From the NCBI GenBank assembly GCA_964370755.1, contig CAYJKL010000003.1:1-64000 (forward strand): DNA of 64,000 bases. The letters are read 5' to 3'. The position numbers and the translations under genes were made by a program. The notes under the pieces are model-generated. The model had not been told where the DNA came from, did no database searches, and worked only from the letters and a program-made list of their open reading frames with translations. Source of the stretch: CAKOSP01 sp964370755 (lineage in GTDB: Bacteria; Bacillota_I; Bacilli_A; RF39; UBA660). This document shows positions 40,100 to 49,698 of this stretch, in pieces; position 1 is the first letter of the stretch, and every line of letters starts with the position of its first letter.

Positions 40100-42037
40100 A
40101 TGAAAAAGTATAGCAGTTTATTAATTTATATTATAATTTTTCTATATTATGAGTTAAACTTTAGACTAGTTTCATCTCATGATATTTTAAATACTAGTAC
40201 AATATATATTGTAACATATATAATATTTTTAAGTGCAGTAATGTATTTCATTAGTTTGTTTTTTAGTAATAAAATAAATAAAATAATCATGTACATAGTA
40301 CTTACATTTAACTTTTTGTTTTTTTCAATGCAGTACGTATTAAATGAAGTATTTAGACAATATTTTTCATTTAGTTTATTCGGTACAAGTGGACAAATAC
40401 TTGATTTCAAAGAAGATGCAGCAACATTTATTATAAATAATATAAGTGTAATCTTTATATTTTTATTACCTATTATTTTAATATCAGTTTGTTTGAGTAA
40501 AATAGAGTTAAATCCTTCAAATCGTAAACAAAGACTTATTTCTGCCCTCATAGTAATACTTACCATTATAGGGTTCAATTTATCTCTCTTAATAGATAGT
40601 GATGATATATATTCGGGATATAATTTATATTATAAATATCATAATAATAGCTTAGCGGTTGAGAAACTAGGAGTTATAAATTCATTTCATTTAGATAGTA
40701 TAAAAGCTGCAACAAACTTTACTGAAGAAATTATAATCATAAATCATGATATAAATAAACTAGAAGAAGATGACGAAAATAAAGAGGAAGAAGAAGTTAT
40801 ATATGAATATAACAATTTAGATATTAACTTTGATAATATTACCGGAAATTCAAACATTGATATATTATCAAGTTACTTTGAAAATGATAAAGGAACACTT
40901 CAAAATGAGTATACTGGATATTTTGAAGGAAAAAATCTTATACTAATAATGGCAGAAAGTTATCATGAAATAGCGCTTGATAAAAAGAGAACTCCAACAC
41001 TATATAAACTTGTTAATGAAGGATTTAATTTCACAAACTTTTATACTCCAACAATCTATAGTACAATAGGAGGAGAGTTTCAAATGCTTAGTGGTTTATA
41101 TCCTGCTAGTGGATTCTTAGATGCATTCAAAGCTGGAGAAAATACTTACCCGTTTGGAATTTCAACAGTATTTAAAAATTTAGATTATGAAACTTATGCA
41201 TATCATAACAATGACTATACTTTTCAAAATAGAGATAAATATTTAAGTGCATACGGATTTGATAATTACTTAGGCTGTTATAATGGTCTTGAAAAAGAAA
41301 TGGACTGTGATTGGCTTCAAAGTGATGTAGAATTAATTGACGTAACAGCAGATGATTATTTAAAAAGTGAAGAATCATTTATGGTATTTTATGCTTCAGT
41401 AAGTGGACATGGAGATTACTCAGTATATAACGAATTTAGTAAAAAATATTTAAGTGAAGTAACAGGAAACTACTCTGATGATGTAAAAGCTTATTTAGCG
41501 GCTCAAATAGAGCTAGATAGAGCATTAGAACTTCTAATAGAAAAATTAGAAGTAGCGGGAGAACTTGAAAATACAGTAATAGCACTTGCTGGAGATCATT
41601 ACCCTTATATGTTATCATTTGATGAAATAAATGAAGCATCGGATTATTATAGAGATGAAATTATAGAAATGAATCATAGTAATTTAGTAATTTGGAATAA
41701 TAAGATGGAAAGTGTTACAATAGATAAAGTTGGAAGTCAAATAGATATAATACCAACTCTTTACAACTTATTTGGCATTGAGTATGATTCAAGGTTATTT
41801 GCGGGTAAAGATATATTAAGTACAGAAGCAGGACTTGCTATATTTAGTAATAGATCATGGGTAAGTGATTATGGGTCGTATGATTCAAGCAGTGGTGTAT
41901 TCACACCAAAAGAGGGTAAAAGTGTAAGTGATGACTATGTAGATACTATGAATCAAATAGTATTATCAAAAATAAATGTAAGTGGTCTTCTAATGACAGA
42001 AGATTATTATAAATACATTAATGTAAATGGAGGTTAA
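40100..42037 (+). CDS. LTA synthase-like membrane sulfatase-fold phosphotransferase
   Basis: A 645-residue protein: five membrane helices (about 1-165), then a linker with a very acidic stretch (EEDDENKEEEEV), then an outer alkaline-phosphatase/sulfatase-fold domain (about 265-630). GKNLILIMAESYHEIAL carries the metal-binding Glu region, TPTIYSTIGGEFQMLSGLYP has the nucleophile Thr/Ser, and SGHGDYSVY plus LAGDHYPYML provide later metal ligands, as in LtaS. It should transfer glycerophosphate or a similar group from lipid to an envelope polymer. It is 2 bp from asnB, so the two are one operon. Confidence 0.85.
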   Translation: MKKYSSLLIYIIIFLYYELNFRLVSSHDILNTSTIYIVTYIIFLSAVMYFISLFFSNKINKIIMYIVLTFNFLFFSMQYVLNEVFRQYFSFSLFGTSGQILDFKEDAATFIINNISVIFIFLLPIILISVCLSKIELNPSNRKQRLISALIVILTIIGFNLSLLIDSDDIYSGYNLYYKYHNNSLAVEKLGVINSFHLDSIKAATNFTEEIIIINHDINKLEEDDENKEEEEVIYEYNNLDINFDNITGNSNIDILSSYFENDKGTLQNEYTGYFEGKNLILIMAESYHEIALDKKRTPTLYKLVNEGFNFTNFYTPTIYSTIGGEFQMLSGLYPASGFLDAFKAGENTYPFGISTVFKNLDYETYAYHNNDYTFQNRDKYLSAYGFDNYLGCYNGLEKEMDCDWLQSDVELIDVTADDYLKSEESFMVFYASVSGHGDYSVYNEFSKKYLSEVTGNYSDDVKAYLAAQIELDRALELLIEKLEVAGELENTVIALAGDHYPYMLSFDEINEASDYYRDEIIEMNHSNLVIWNNKMESVTIDKVGSQIDIIPTLYNLFGIEYDSRLFAGKDILSTEAGLAIFSNRSWVSDYGSYDSSSGVFTPKEGKSVSDDYVDTMNQIVLSKINVSGLLMTEDYYKYINVNGG

Positions 42038-42039
42038 GT

Positions 42040-43863
42040 ATGTGCGGAATTGCAGGATTTGTTAATAATAAAGAAGATAAAAAGGAAGAGTTAAAAAGGA
42101 TGACAGATGTCATCAATCATAGAGGCCCAGATGGTGAAGGGTTATTTACGGATGAATATGCCGCATTTGGACACAGAAGACTATCAATTATAGACATTAA
42201 AACAGGAAATCAACCTATGTTTAATGAAAATAAAAAAGTAGTAACAGTTTTTAATGGAGAAATATATAATCATTTAGAACTTAGAAAAAAACTTGAGAGC
42301 AAAGGTCACAAATTTAAAACAAAAAGTGATACAGAAGTATTAGTTCATGGTTATGAAGAGTGGGGAACTAAGCTCCCAGAACATTTAAGAGGTATGTTTG
42401 CATTTGCAATATATGATATGGAAAGTAAAGATATTTTCTTAGCTAGAGATAACTTTGGAATAAAACCACTTTACTATGCATATATGAATGATACATTTAT
42501 GTTTGCATCTGAAATTAAGTCACTTTTAGAAAACGAAAGTTTTGAAAAAACATTTAATGAAGATATATTAAAAGCATATTTAGAATTTAGTTTTGTACCA
42601 ACAAATGAAACATTTTTTAAAGGTGTTCATAGATTAGATGCAGGGTGTAGTTTACTTTTTAAAAATGGTAAAATAAAAATAAATAAATATTTTAAACTGG
42701 AATTTAGTGAAAGCGATGAAAACTATGATGACACAGTAGACGCTATAAGTGAAGTAATGAAAGACTCAGTAGAAAAGCATTTAATTAGTGATGTTGAAGT
42801 TGGATCATTTTTATCAAGTGGAATCGATTCATCATATATAGTATCACTAGCTAAGCCTGATAAAACATTTACAGTAGGGTATGATATTAATAAATATAAT
42901 GAAATAAATTTAGCAAAAGATTTAGCAAACAAACTTGATATAACAAACAAAAGTAAAGTAATAACTAAAGAAGAATTTATGGATATTATTCCAACTATAA
43001 TGTATCACTTAGATGAGCCAACAAGTGACCCAGCAACAGTTGCGTTATACTTTGTTGCAAATCTTGCAAAAGAAGACTTAAAAGTAGTATTATCTGGAGA
43101 AGGCGCTGACGAATTTTTCGGAGGATATAACTATTATAGACAAGATGTTGATTTAGGTTTTTATAATAAACTTCCTTTTAAACTAAGAAATATAGTAGCA
43201 AAAATATGTAAATTACTACCGGAAGTAAAAGGTGTAAATTTCTTTATCCGTAGAGGAGAGAAAATTGAAGATAGTTATATCGGAGTTAATCGAAACTTTT
43301 CTTCAAAAAGTGCAAGCAAAGTACTTAAGAAAAAATATAAACTAGACGCAATAGATGTAGCAAAAGAAGTATATAAAGATTATTTAAATGAACCAGACAT
43401 AGTTAAAATGCAGGTTATAGATATTAATTTTTGGCTTATGAAAGATATACTACTTAAAGCTGATAGAATGACTATGGCTGCCTCTATTGAGGGAAGAGTA
43501 CCATTTATCGATAAAGAAGTTTTTGATATAGCAAGCACTATTCCTCTTAAATATAAAGTGTCTAAAGAAAATACTAAACTTGCACTAAGAGATGCTGCTA
43601 AAAAAAGTATTCCAAACGAATCATATAAAAAGAAAAAACTTGGATTCCCAGTACCAATAAGAGAATGGATGAAAGATGATGATGTATATGAAGAAATACT
43701 TGAAACTTTTAATAGCGATATAGCTAAAAAATTCTTTAAACCAAAAGAAATTATAAAACTTTTAAATAAACATAAATTTAGTAAAAAAGATTGTTACCGT
43801 AAAGTATGGACAGTATACTGTTTTATCAAATGGTATGAAGTATATTTTGGAAAGAGCAAATAA
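42040..43863 (+). CDS. asnB: Asparagine synthetase (glutamine-hydrolysing)
   Basis: A 607-residue AsnB. MCGIAGF begins with the catalytic Cys2 of the class II glutamine amidotransferase domain (about 1-190; HRGPDGEG, GEIYN). The synthetase domain has SSGIDSSYI (PP-loop, about 262-270), LDEPTSDPA and SGEGADEFFGGY. It makes asparagine from aspartate, glutamine and ATP; relatives amidate peptidoglycan precursors or peptides. Its position directly after an LTA-synthase-like gene leaves an envelope-modifying role open, but sequence features are those of ordinary AsnB. GGAGGT precedes the ATG within 4 nt of the previous stop. Confidence 0.93.
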   Translation: MCGIAGFVNNKEDKKEELKRMTDVINHRGPDGEGLFTDEYAAFGHRRLSIIDIKTGNQPMFNENKKVVTVFNGEIYNHLELRKKLESKGHKFKTKSDTEVLVHGYEEWGTKLPEHLRGMFAFAIYDMESKDIFLARDNFGIKPLYYAYMNDTFMFASEIKSLLENESFEKTFNEDILKAYLEFSFVPTNETFFKGVHRLDAGCSLLFKNGKIKINKYFKLEFSESDENYDDTVDAISEVMKDSVEKHLISDVEVGSFLSSGIDSSYIVSLAKPDKTFTVGYDINKYNEINLAKDLANKLDITNKSKVITKEEFMDIIPTIMYHLDEPTSDPATVALYFVANLAKEDLKVVLSGEGADEFFGGYNYYRQDVDLGFYNKLPFKLRNIVAKICKLLPEVKGVNFFIRRGEKIEDSYIGVNRNFSSKSASKVLKKKYKLDAIDVAKEVYKDYLNEPDIVKMQVIDINFWLMKDILLKADRMTMAASIEGRVPFIDKEVFDIASTIPLKYKVSKENTKLALRDAAKKSIPNESYKKKKLGFPVPIREWMKDDDVYEEILETFNSDIAKKFFKPKEIIKLLNKHKFSKKDCYRKVWTVYCFIKWYEVYFGKSK

Positions 43864-43894
43864 AAAATTGCTTTTTTTATGCAAAAAAAAAATA

Positions 43895-44185
43895 CTAAAT
43901 AGTATTTTCTTCTTTTTCTGGGTTAGTTTCATCTAGTGGTTCTTCGGTTTCCACTTTTTTGATTTCAAGTGTATAACCAATTGGTTCAAGTATTTTAAGA
44001 AGTGTGTTTAGCTGTGGAGATACAGTACCAGATTCAATTCTAGCAATGGTTTCTCTAATAATATTACATTTTTTAGCTAGGGTTTCTTGAGTGTACCCAT
44101 TTTCTTTACGAACCTTCTTTAAATTTGTTCTAAATTCTTTTTCGATGATAAAAAATTTATCTTCTTCATTTACTACTTTTTTCAC
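43895..44185 (-). CDS. XRE-family helix-turn-helix regulator
   Basis: A 96-residue cytosolic regulator. An HTH_3 domain (about 15-70: LRxxRxxxGYTQETLAKKCNIIRETIARIESGTVSPQLNTLLKILEPIG by segments) is followed by an acidic tail. GTG at 44185 is chosen because GGAGGG lies 9 nt upstream on the minus strand. It is divergent from rmuC with an intergenic space of about 90 bp, so it may regulate itself or rmuC. Confidence 0.85.
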   Translation of the reverse strand: MKKVVNEEDKFFIIEKEFRTNLKKVRKENGYTQETLAKKCNIIRETIARIESGTVSPQLNTLLKILEPIGYTLEIKKVETEEPLDETNPEKEENTI

Positions 44186-44276
44186 GTATAAAAACCCTCC
44201 GAAGTTATTGTAACACAAAAGACACTTTATAACAATCAAAAAGTTTGATATAATGTAAAAAAGGTAGGTAAAATGT

Positions 44277-45368
44277 ATGGAATATGTAATAATTGGACTT
44301 TTGGGGGTAATAATTGTGTTATTATTGGTGTTGATTTTAAGAAAAAACAACAATAATGACATGATAGAAAGACTTGGAAACTTCGAAACAAGGATAAACA
44401 AAGAGATAGGAACGTTTAAATTTGACTTTTCAAAAGTATTATCAAATGACTTTGATAAGTTAAATGAGCGTATTATGCAAAAGATAACTTTAATGAATGA
44501 CAAAGTTAATGAACGTTTAGATCAAAATTTTGAAAAAAGTAATAAAACATTTGCAAATGTTTTAGAAAGATTATCTAGAATTGATGAAGCACAGAAAAAG
44601 ATAGATGGACTTTCTAGTGAGATAGTATCACTTCAAAGTGTTTTAACTGATAAAAAAACAAGAGGAACATTTGGAGAAGTTAATTTAGAGTATATATTAA
44701 ATAATGCTTTTGGCGGAAGCAAAAGTGGAATTTATGAATCACAACATAAATTTTCAAACGGATATATAGTAGATGCTTTATTATTTGCTCCAGCACCGCT
44801 TGGAACAATATCTATAGATAGTAAGTTCCCTCTTGAAAGTTATCAAAAGATGACTGATAAAAATAGAAGCAAAGAAGAAAGAGTAGCGGCTGAAAAATTA
44901 TTTGTTGCTGATGTTAAAAAACACATAACTGATATAGCAAATAAATATATAATACCAGGAGAGACTACTGAGGAAGCAATTATGTTCTTGCCAGCTGAAG
45001 CAATATTTGCAGAGATAAATGCGTATCACCCAGAAATACTTCAGTATGCTTATGCAAAAAAAGTATGGATTACAGGCCCAACAACTTTAATAAGCACACT
45101 TTCAATTATAAGTATGATAGTTAAAAATATGGAAAGAGATAAATACGCAAAAGTAATTCATGAAGAGTTAGGTAAACTTGGAGTAGAATTTGGAAGATAT
45201 AAAGATAGATGGGAAAAACTTGCAAGAAACGTTAAAAGTGTTAATTCAAGTATTGACGATCTTCATATAACAAGTGAAAAAATACAAAAAAGATTTGATT
45301 CAATTCAAAAAGTTGAACTAAATAATATAGATAACGAAGAAATAGTCTATATAGAGGAGAGTTTATAA
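44277..45368 (+). CDS. rmuC: DNA recombination protein RmuC
   Basis: A 363-residue protein: N-terminal membrane helix (about 3-22), coiled coil (about 30-115), then the RmuC nuclease-like domain (GTFGEVNLEYILNNAF, VDALLFAP, ISIDSKFPLESYQKM, MFLPAEAIFAEI, VWITGPTTLISTL). In E. coli RmuC limits inversions at short inverted repeats. The conserved DSKFP and downstream acidic residues are intact. Overlaps the next gene by 1 bp (TAATG). Confidence 0.9.
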   Translation: MEYVIIGLLGVIIVLLLVLILRKNNNNDMIERLGNFETRINKEIGTFKFDFSKVLSNDFDKLNERIMQKITLMNDKVNERLDQNFEKSNKTFANVLERLSRIDEAQKKIDGLSSEIVSLQSVLTDKKTRGTFGEVNLEYILNNAFGGSKSGIYESQHKFSNGYIVDALLFAPAPLGTISIDSKFPLESYQKMTDKNRSKEERVAAEKLFVADVKKHITDIANKYIIPGETTEEAIMFLPAEAIFAEINAYHPEILQYAYAKKVWITGPTTLISTLSIISMIVKNMERDKYAKVIHEELGKLGVEFGRYKDRWEKLARNVKSVNSSIDDLHITSEKIQKRFDSIQKVELNNIDNEEIVYIEESL

Positions 45369-45961
45369 TGGCAGTATATTTTGTAAGTAATAATTTACTT
45401 GCTAATAATGTAAAATTTGATTTTGGTGTAGATATAGAAGATAAAAAACTATTAAGACCACTTTCAAGTGAAGGAGTTAAGCTTGCAGTAAAACTGCAGT
45501 TTAATGATGTAACTAATATATATTCATCGAATTATATATCATGTATAGAGGGTGCAAAGTATTTATCTGAGAAGAAAAATATTGATGTACACATAACAGA
45601 TAAATTAGTTGATTGTAAAGTAGGAGATTTAAAAAATCAAAGTATTAAAATGTTGAGTTTTTTTCAGGAGCATGACTTTGACTTTAAACAACCTGGTGGA
45701 GAGTCACTTAATGAGTGCGCAAAAAGAATAGGTAAATTTGTTGAAAAACTTAGAATAAATGATGAAAATGCAGTAGTATTTTTGCCTAGAAGAGCACTAT
45801 TTAGTTATATGATACCATTTACAGATCACGGATTTAACCTTGATGATAGGTTAGTACTTTTAAAAGATGATGTAGTATTTATGGAAAATACAGAAGAAGA
45901 TATTGAAATATTTAAATTCGATTATGATAATGGAGACCCAGTAATATATCAAATTAAATAG
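45368..45961 (+). CDS. Histidine-phosphatase-fold protein with dead active site
   Basis: A 197-residue protein that follows the phosphoglycerate-mutase-like layout: LSSEGVKLAVKL, IYSSNYISCIEGAKYLSE, PGGESLNECAKRIGKFVEKL. The catalytic RHG at the N-terminus is VSN (YFVSNNLLANN), and the second catalytic His near residue 143 is replaced (VVFLPRRALF). It should not be a phosphatase. It is translationally coupled to rmuC, so it may regulate or scaffold RmuC. This is inference from context. Confidence 0.7.
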   Translation: MAVYFVSNNLLANNVKFDFGVDIEDKKLLRPLSSEGVKLAVKLQFNDVTNIYSSNYISCIEGAKYLSEKKNIDVHITDKLVDCKVGDLKNQSIKMLSFFQEHDFDFKQPGGESLNECAKRIGKFVEKLRINDENAVVFLPRRALFSYMIPFTDHGFNLDDRLVLLKDDVVFMENTEEDIEIFKFDYDNGDPVIYQIK

Positions 45962-45979
45962 TAAATGTACTTAAATTAA

Positions 45980-46009
45980 TTGACTAATAGTGCAATAATT
46001 TGATACAAT
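45980..46009 (+). promoter_or_regulatory. Promoter of the 46 kb surface protein
   Basis: TTGACT (45980-45985), 18 bp, TACAAT (46004-46009) with extended TGA. Confidence 0.6.
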
Positions 46010-46037
46010 GTTTTATAGTAAAGGTAGAGTGATACAA

Positions 46038-46676
46038 ATGGTTATTAGCGATAGTAATAAAAAGAAATTATATTTGTTAATTATTGTAGGTGTACTATTA
46101 ATAGCAGCAATAGGTGTAAGTTTCGCATTCTTTATAGCATCTATAGTAAATAATGATAAAAGTGAAGTCCTTGTTCAAACTGAGCAAGTCAACAAAATTA
46201 TATTTACAGAATCTGCACCACTTCAATTATTAGCAACAGAAGATAATTTTGGTGAAAATGACGGTAGTTTATCAGCAAGTGGAACTTCTAGTGCAAAATA
46301 TATTGCAGACGCAGGCACTAAAACTAACTACGACATAAATATAGATATAACTTCTAATACTTTTGTGTATACACAAAATGCGACTACTCCAGAGATAATT
46401 CTTTCGATTACAGGTCCTGAAGGAGAGATAGTTAGTATCCCAGGACTTAGTTATGTAACTCCAACTGATGTATTAACTGGAAATGTAGTTAAGGGATTTG
46501 ATATAACAAATAAAACAGGTTCATTTAATATTGATACAGCCGTTGAAATCATAGCAGATGGCTCATCAGCAGGTGTAGTTCATGACTGGGATGTAACTGT
46601 AACATTTCTAAATTTAGCTACAAATCAAAAAGATAATGAAGGAAAAAATTTAGAAGCAACACTTAATTTAGAATAA
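46038..46676 (+). CDS. SipW-substrate-like secreted protein
   Basis: A 212-residue protein. The N-terminus SDSNKKKLYLLIIVGVLLIAAIGVSFAFFIAS has a basic part, a hydrophobic core and the GVSFAFF end seen in TasA/camelysin-type signal peptides. The mature domain is beta-rich (ISLSITGPEGEIVSIPG-like repeats of strands) and resembles the TasA-like fold, without cysteines. ATG at 46038 is taken; GTG three codons upstream is an alternative. It is remote from the 17-32 kb locus but could be a substrate of its SipW enzymes. Confidence 0.65.
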   Translation: MVISDSNKKKLYLLIIVGVLLIAAIGVSFAFFIASIVNNDKSEVLVQTEQVNKIIFTESAPLQLLATEDNFGENDGSLSASGTSSAKYIADAGTKTNYDINIDITSNTFVYTQNATTPEIILSITGPEGEIVSIPGLSYVTPTDVLTGNVVKGFDITNKTGSFNIDTAVEIIADGSSAGVVHDWDVTVTFLNLATNQKDNEGKNLEATLNLE

Positions 46677-46700
46677 AGACATTTTGTTGTCTTTTTTTAT
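46676..46700 (+). terminator. Terminator
   Basis: AAGACA, loop TTTTGT, TGTCTT, T-run. It starts in the stop codon of the surface protein gene. Confidence 0.7.
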
Positions 46701-46731
46701 TTAAAATATAATATACATCTAAAAGTATACA

Positions 46732-46740
46732 TGATATAAT
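46732..46740 (+). promoter_or_regulatory. Extended -10 promoter of dnaB
   Basis: TGA-TATAAT within GTATACATGATATAAT, the same 16-base string as at the ftsY promoter. Confidence 0.55.
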
Positions 46741-46759
46741 ATTACCCGAAAGGAAGTCT

Positions 46760-48028
46760 ATGGAAAATATTACTCTTTTACCAGCTGATAATTATAAGGT
46801 AATAAATAATAGTGTACTAAGTGATTTTGACAGAAAAATATTAGTTGCATTTTATGAACCTATTATAGGCCCAATTGCAAGTAGTTTATATCTAATTTTT
46901 TGGCATGATTTAGAAAAATCAGAACTATTTAGTAGAAGTTTAAATCATCACCATTTAATGTGTTTACTTAAAAGTAACTTAAAAGTAATCAAAGGCGCAA
47001 GAGAATCATTAGAATCCATAGGTCTTATAAAAACATATGTAAAAGAAGGCGATATAAACGATTATATTTATGAGTTATATTCACCGCTTAGTCCATCAGA
47101 ATTTTTTAATCATCCGATACTAAATGTAGTCTTATACAATAATATAGGAAGAGAAGAATATGAAAGACTTAAACTTTTTTATCAAAAGTTAAAAGTTAAT
47201 ACAAAAGAATATGTTGAAATAACAAAATCATTAGATGAAGTATATGATTCAAGTAATTTTATTGGAACAGATGACATCAGAGAAAGAAAAATAAATCCGA
47301 TTAAAGTATCTGATAAAGTTGATTTCGATCTTCTTATTTCATCAATACCAAAAGGTGTTATAAGTGAAAAGGCAATAAATAAGAAAACTAAAGAACTTAT
47401 AAATTTACTAGCTTACATTTATAATATAGATACACTTAAAATGGCTGAAATAATTAGAAAAGTATTAAATGAATTTGGTATGATTGACAAAAATGAATTA
47501 AGACTTGCTACAAGAAAATTTTATCAGTTCACTAATAATGCTCTTCCAACACTTGTTTATAGAGCACAACCAGAATATTTAAAGAACCCAGAAGGTAACT
47601 TATCAATGAGAGGTAAAATAATATCACTTTTTGAAAATACTCCCCCATACGATTTTTTAAAAATTAAAAACCGCGGAATAAATCCGACACAAAGAGATTT
47701 AAAACTTTTAGAGATGCTTATGGTCGATCTAGAGCTTACTCCAGCAGTAGTAAATGTTTTAATCGACTTTGTGCTTAAAAAGAATAATAATAAGCTTACA
47801 ACTGCGTATGTTGAGACAATAGCCGCACAGTGGTCAAGAGCGAACCTTAAGACAGCAGAAGATGCAATGGCTTTTGCTGAAAAAGAGCATAAGAAATTAA
47901 CTAAAAAGAGTTCTCCAAGTAAAAAAGAAGTAAAAGTACCTGTGTGGTTTGATAAAGATATAGAAAAGAAAAATATAAGTAACGAAGAAGAAGAAGAATT
48001 AAAAGAGTTACTAAAGGAGTTTAATTAA
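46760..48028 (+). CDS. dnaB: Replication initiation/membrane attachment protein DnaB
   Basis: A 422-residue primosomal protein of the Firmicutes DnaB/DnaD type (not the helicase). The N-terminal winged-helix part starts NITLLPADNYKVINNSVLSDFDRKIL (by parts). DnaD-like C-terminal domains include DLKLLEMLMVDLELTPAVVNVLIDFVL (by parts). It helps load the replicative helicase with DnaI, whose gene follows without a gap. GAAAGGAAG precedes ATG. Confidence 0.88.
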   Translation: MENITLLPADNYKVINNSVLSDFDRKILVAFYEPIIGPIASSLYLIFWHDLEKSELFSRSLNHHHLMCLLKSNLKVIKGARESLESIGLIKTYVKEGDINDYIYELYSPLSPSEFFNHPILNVVLYNNIGREEYERLKLFYQKLKVNTKEYVEITKSLDEVYDSSNFIGTDDIRERKINPIKVSDKVDFDLLISSIPKGVISEKAINKKTKELINLLAYIYNIDTLKMAEIIRKVLNEFGMIDKNELRLATRKFYQFTNNALPTLVYRAQPEYLKNPEGNLSMRGKIISLFENTPPYDFLKIKNRGINPTQRDLKLLEMLMVDLELTPAVVNVLIDFVLKKNNNKLTTAYVETIAAQWSRANLKTAEDAMAFAEKEHKKLTKKSSPSKKEVKVPVWFDKDIEKKNISNEEEEELKELLKEFN

Positions 48029-48919
48029 ATGGAAAGATTAAAAATATCTAATATGAAAAATATAAATGATAAATTAAATAAAGCATTTTTAGTAGCGTGC
48101 TCTAGTGAAGAATTTAAAAATTTGATTAATAGACTTAAAGTTAGAGAAGATGTTCTTAAAAAAAATGTTTCAAAACTTGAAGATACAGTATTAGAACTTA
48201 AAAATTGTAAAACTTGTAAAGGAATATATGAATGTAAAAATTCTTTAGAAGGACACGTATATTTTCCAGAAAAATATGAAGATAAACTTAAATTTGTTTA
48301 TATGCCTTGTAAGTTTATGAAAAAAACACTAGAAGAAAAAAATAACAAGAAAACAAGTGCTAATGAACTTAAAAATGCAAGAATGAAAGATATAGATATT
48401 ACTGATAAAAACAGAGTTGGATTAATTAAATGGCTTAAAAATTTTTATGATAAGTATAATCCAAATTTATCTCAAAAAGGTTTATATTTGCATGGCTCAT
48501 TCGGAGCAGGAAAAACGTTTTTAGTATCAGCCTTATTTAATGAACTTGAAGAAAAAAAACATGTTACAAGTGAAATAGTATATTTTCCAGAGCTTCTTAG
48601 AAGTTTAAGAGATGATTTTAGTGCTCTTGAAGCAAAAGTTGAATATTTAAAAAAAGTAGATTTGCTTTTAATAGATGACATAGGAGCAGAAAAAGTCACT
48701 GAGTGGGGAAGAGATGAAATATTAGGAACTATTCTTCAGCACAGGATGAATGAATGTTTAGCTACATTTTTTACATCAAATCTTAGTATAAGTGAGTTAG
48801 AAAATCATTTAGCACTTACAAAAAATAATGAAGATTATGTTAAATCAAGAAGAATAATTCAAAGAATTAAACAGTTAACTGAAGATTTAAATATTGAATG
48901 TGAAAATAAAAGAAAGTAG
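48029..48919 (+). CDS. dnaI: Primosomal helicase loader DnaI
   Basis: A 296-residue AAA+ loader. The N-terminal zinc-type segment (CKTCKGIYECK... MPCKFM, about 53-90) that contacts the helicase is followed by the ATPase domain: GSFGAGKTFLV (Walker A, about 154-164), LLLIDDIGAEKVTEWGRDEI by parts (Walker B), FFTSNLSISEL. It loads the DnaC-type helicase in replication initiation and restart. The start abuts the dnaB stop. Confidence 0.93.
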   Translation: MERLKISNMKNINDKLNKAFLVACSSEEFKNLINRLKVREDVLKKNVSKLEDTVLELKNCKTCKGIYECKNSLEGHVYFPEKYEDKLKFVYMPCKFMKKTLEEKNNKKTSANELKNARMKDIDITDKNRVGLIKWLKNFYDKYNPNLSQKGLYLHGSFGAGKTFLVSALFNELEEKKHVTSEIVYFPELLRSLRDDFSALEAKVEYLKKVDLLLIDDIGAEKVTEWGRDEILGTILQHRMNECLATFFTSNLSISELENHLALTKNNEDYVKSRRIIQRIKQLTEDLNIECENKRK

Positions 48920-48937
48920 GTTAAAGCCTATTTTTTT
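48916..48937 (+). terminator. Weak terminator of dnaB-dnaI
   Basis: TAGG, loop TTAAAG, CCTA and T7; the stem overlaps the dnaI stop. Confidence 0.5.
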
Positions 48938-48976
48938 AGTGTCACCATGTCGGATTTTGTAACGTATTGACAACGT

Positions 48977-49016
48977 TTGTCGAAAGTGTTGAAAATAATA
49001 TTTTTATAATTATAAT
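48977..49016 (+). promoter_or_regulatory. Promoter with a perfect Spo0A box
   Basis: TTGTCGAA (48977-48984) ends 4 bp before TTGAAA (48989-48994), followed by 16 bp and TATAAT (49011-49016). GACAA-CGT-TTGTC is also an inverted repeat overlapping the box (48969-48981). Confidence 0.6.
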
Positions 49017-49044
49017 ACATACCCAGAAAGAGAGAGATTATAAA

Positions 49045-49698
49045 ATGTTATCAAAAGAAAAAGAAGAATTGATAAAAAATAATTCTGAAGTGAAATGTAG
49101 TTTAAAAGAAAGTTTAGTATTTAGTAAATACTTAGAAAAGGATTTGGATTTAGTAAAACTAATAAGTAAGGAAATGTTTAAAGTGGATACAGAAAATTCG
49201 AATTTTACATTAATAAAAGAAAAATTAAGAAATGAAAAAAATGTAGTAAATTATTTAATTGAAAATGAGGAAAATAAAAAAGTGTTACTTAAACTTATAT
49301 TTGTCGACGAAGTTAATTACAACATTTATTGTACAGATTTATTTGCAAGTATGTATGAAAATTATATGTTTTTAGAGTCCGAACAATTTAAAGTTGATAA
49401 AATATATGGAATGTTTTTTCTATATAAAAAAAATAGAGATTTTGAAAATTTATGCGAAAAAATAGTAGACTATGATATGGAAAAAAATATAAGTCTTGAA
49501 GATACTTGTTATATTCAAAAAGGAGTATTCAATTTCTCACAAATAGAAAAAAACAACTTTGTTAGCGAAGAATTACATGCTTATCTTAAATTTATGAATG
49601 CTAAAAATGAAGAAGAAATTAAAGCTATGTCAGCAACGAATGAAATAGTTAAAAAATGTTATGAAATAATAAAAGAAATTAACAAGGATAATAATTAA
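49045..49698 (+). CDS. Rpn/PDDEXK_2-like protein, probably truncated by a stop
   Basis: A 217-residue protein. The C-terminal half (ISLEDTCYIQKGVFNFSQIE... LHAYLKFMNAKNEEEIKAMSATNEIVKKCYEII by parts) resembles the region after the catalytic core in Rpn-family recombination-promoting nucleases. The N-terminal PD-(D/E)xK core is not clearly recognisable. After the TAA stop the same frame stays open for 57 codons and ends with the kind of helix-turn-helix tail such proteins carry. The start ATG has only GAGAGAG upstream. Preceded by a Spo0A-box promoter. Confidence 0.5.
   Translation: MLSKEKEELIKNNSEVKCSLKESLVFSKYLEKDLDLVKLISKEMFKVDTENSNFTLIKEKLRNEKNVVNYLIENEENKKVLLKLIFVDEVNYNIYCTDLFASMYENYMFLESEQFKVDKIYGMFFLYKKNRDFENLCEKIVDYDMEKNISLEDTCYIQKGVFNFSQIEKNNFVSEELHAYLKFMNAKNEEEIKAMSATNEIVKKCYEIIKEINKDNN

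Noticed and set aside
42040..43863. Lasso-peptide cyclase (AsnB homolog)
   Set aside because: The N-terminal glutaminase domain with Cys2 is intact and no precursor or protease gene is near; it reads as ordinary asparagine synthetase.
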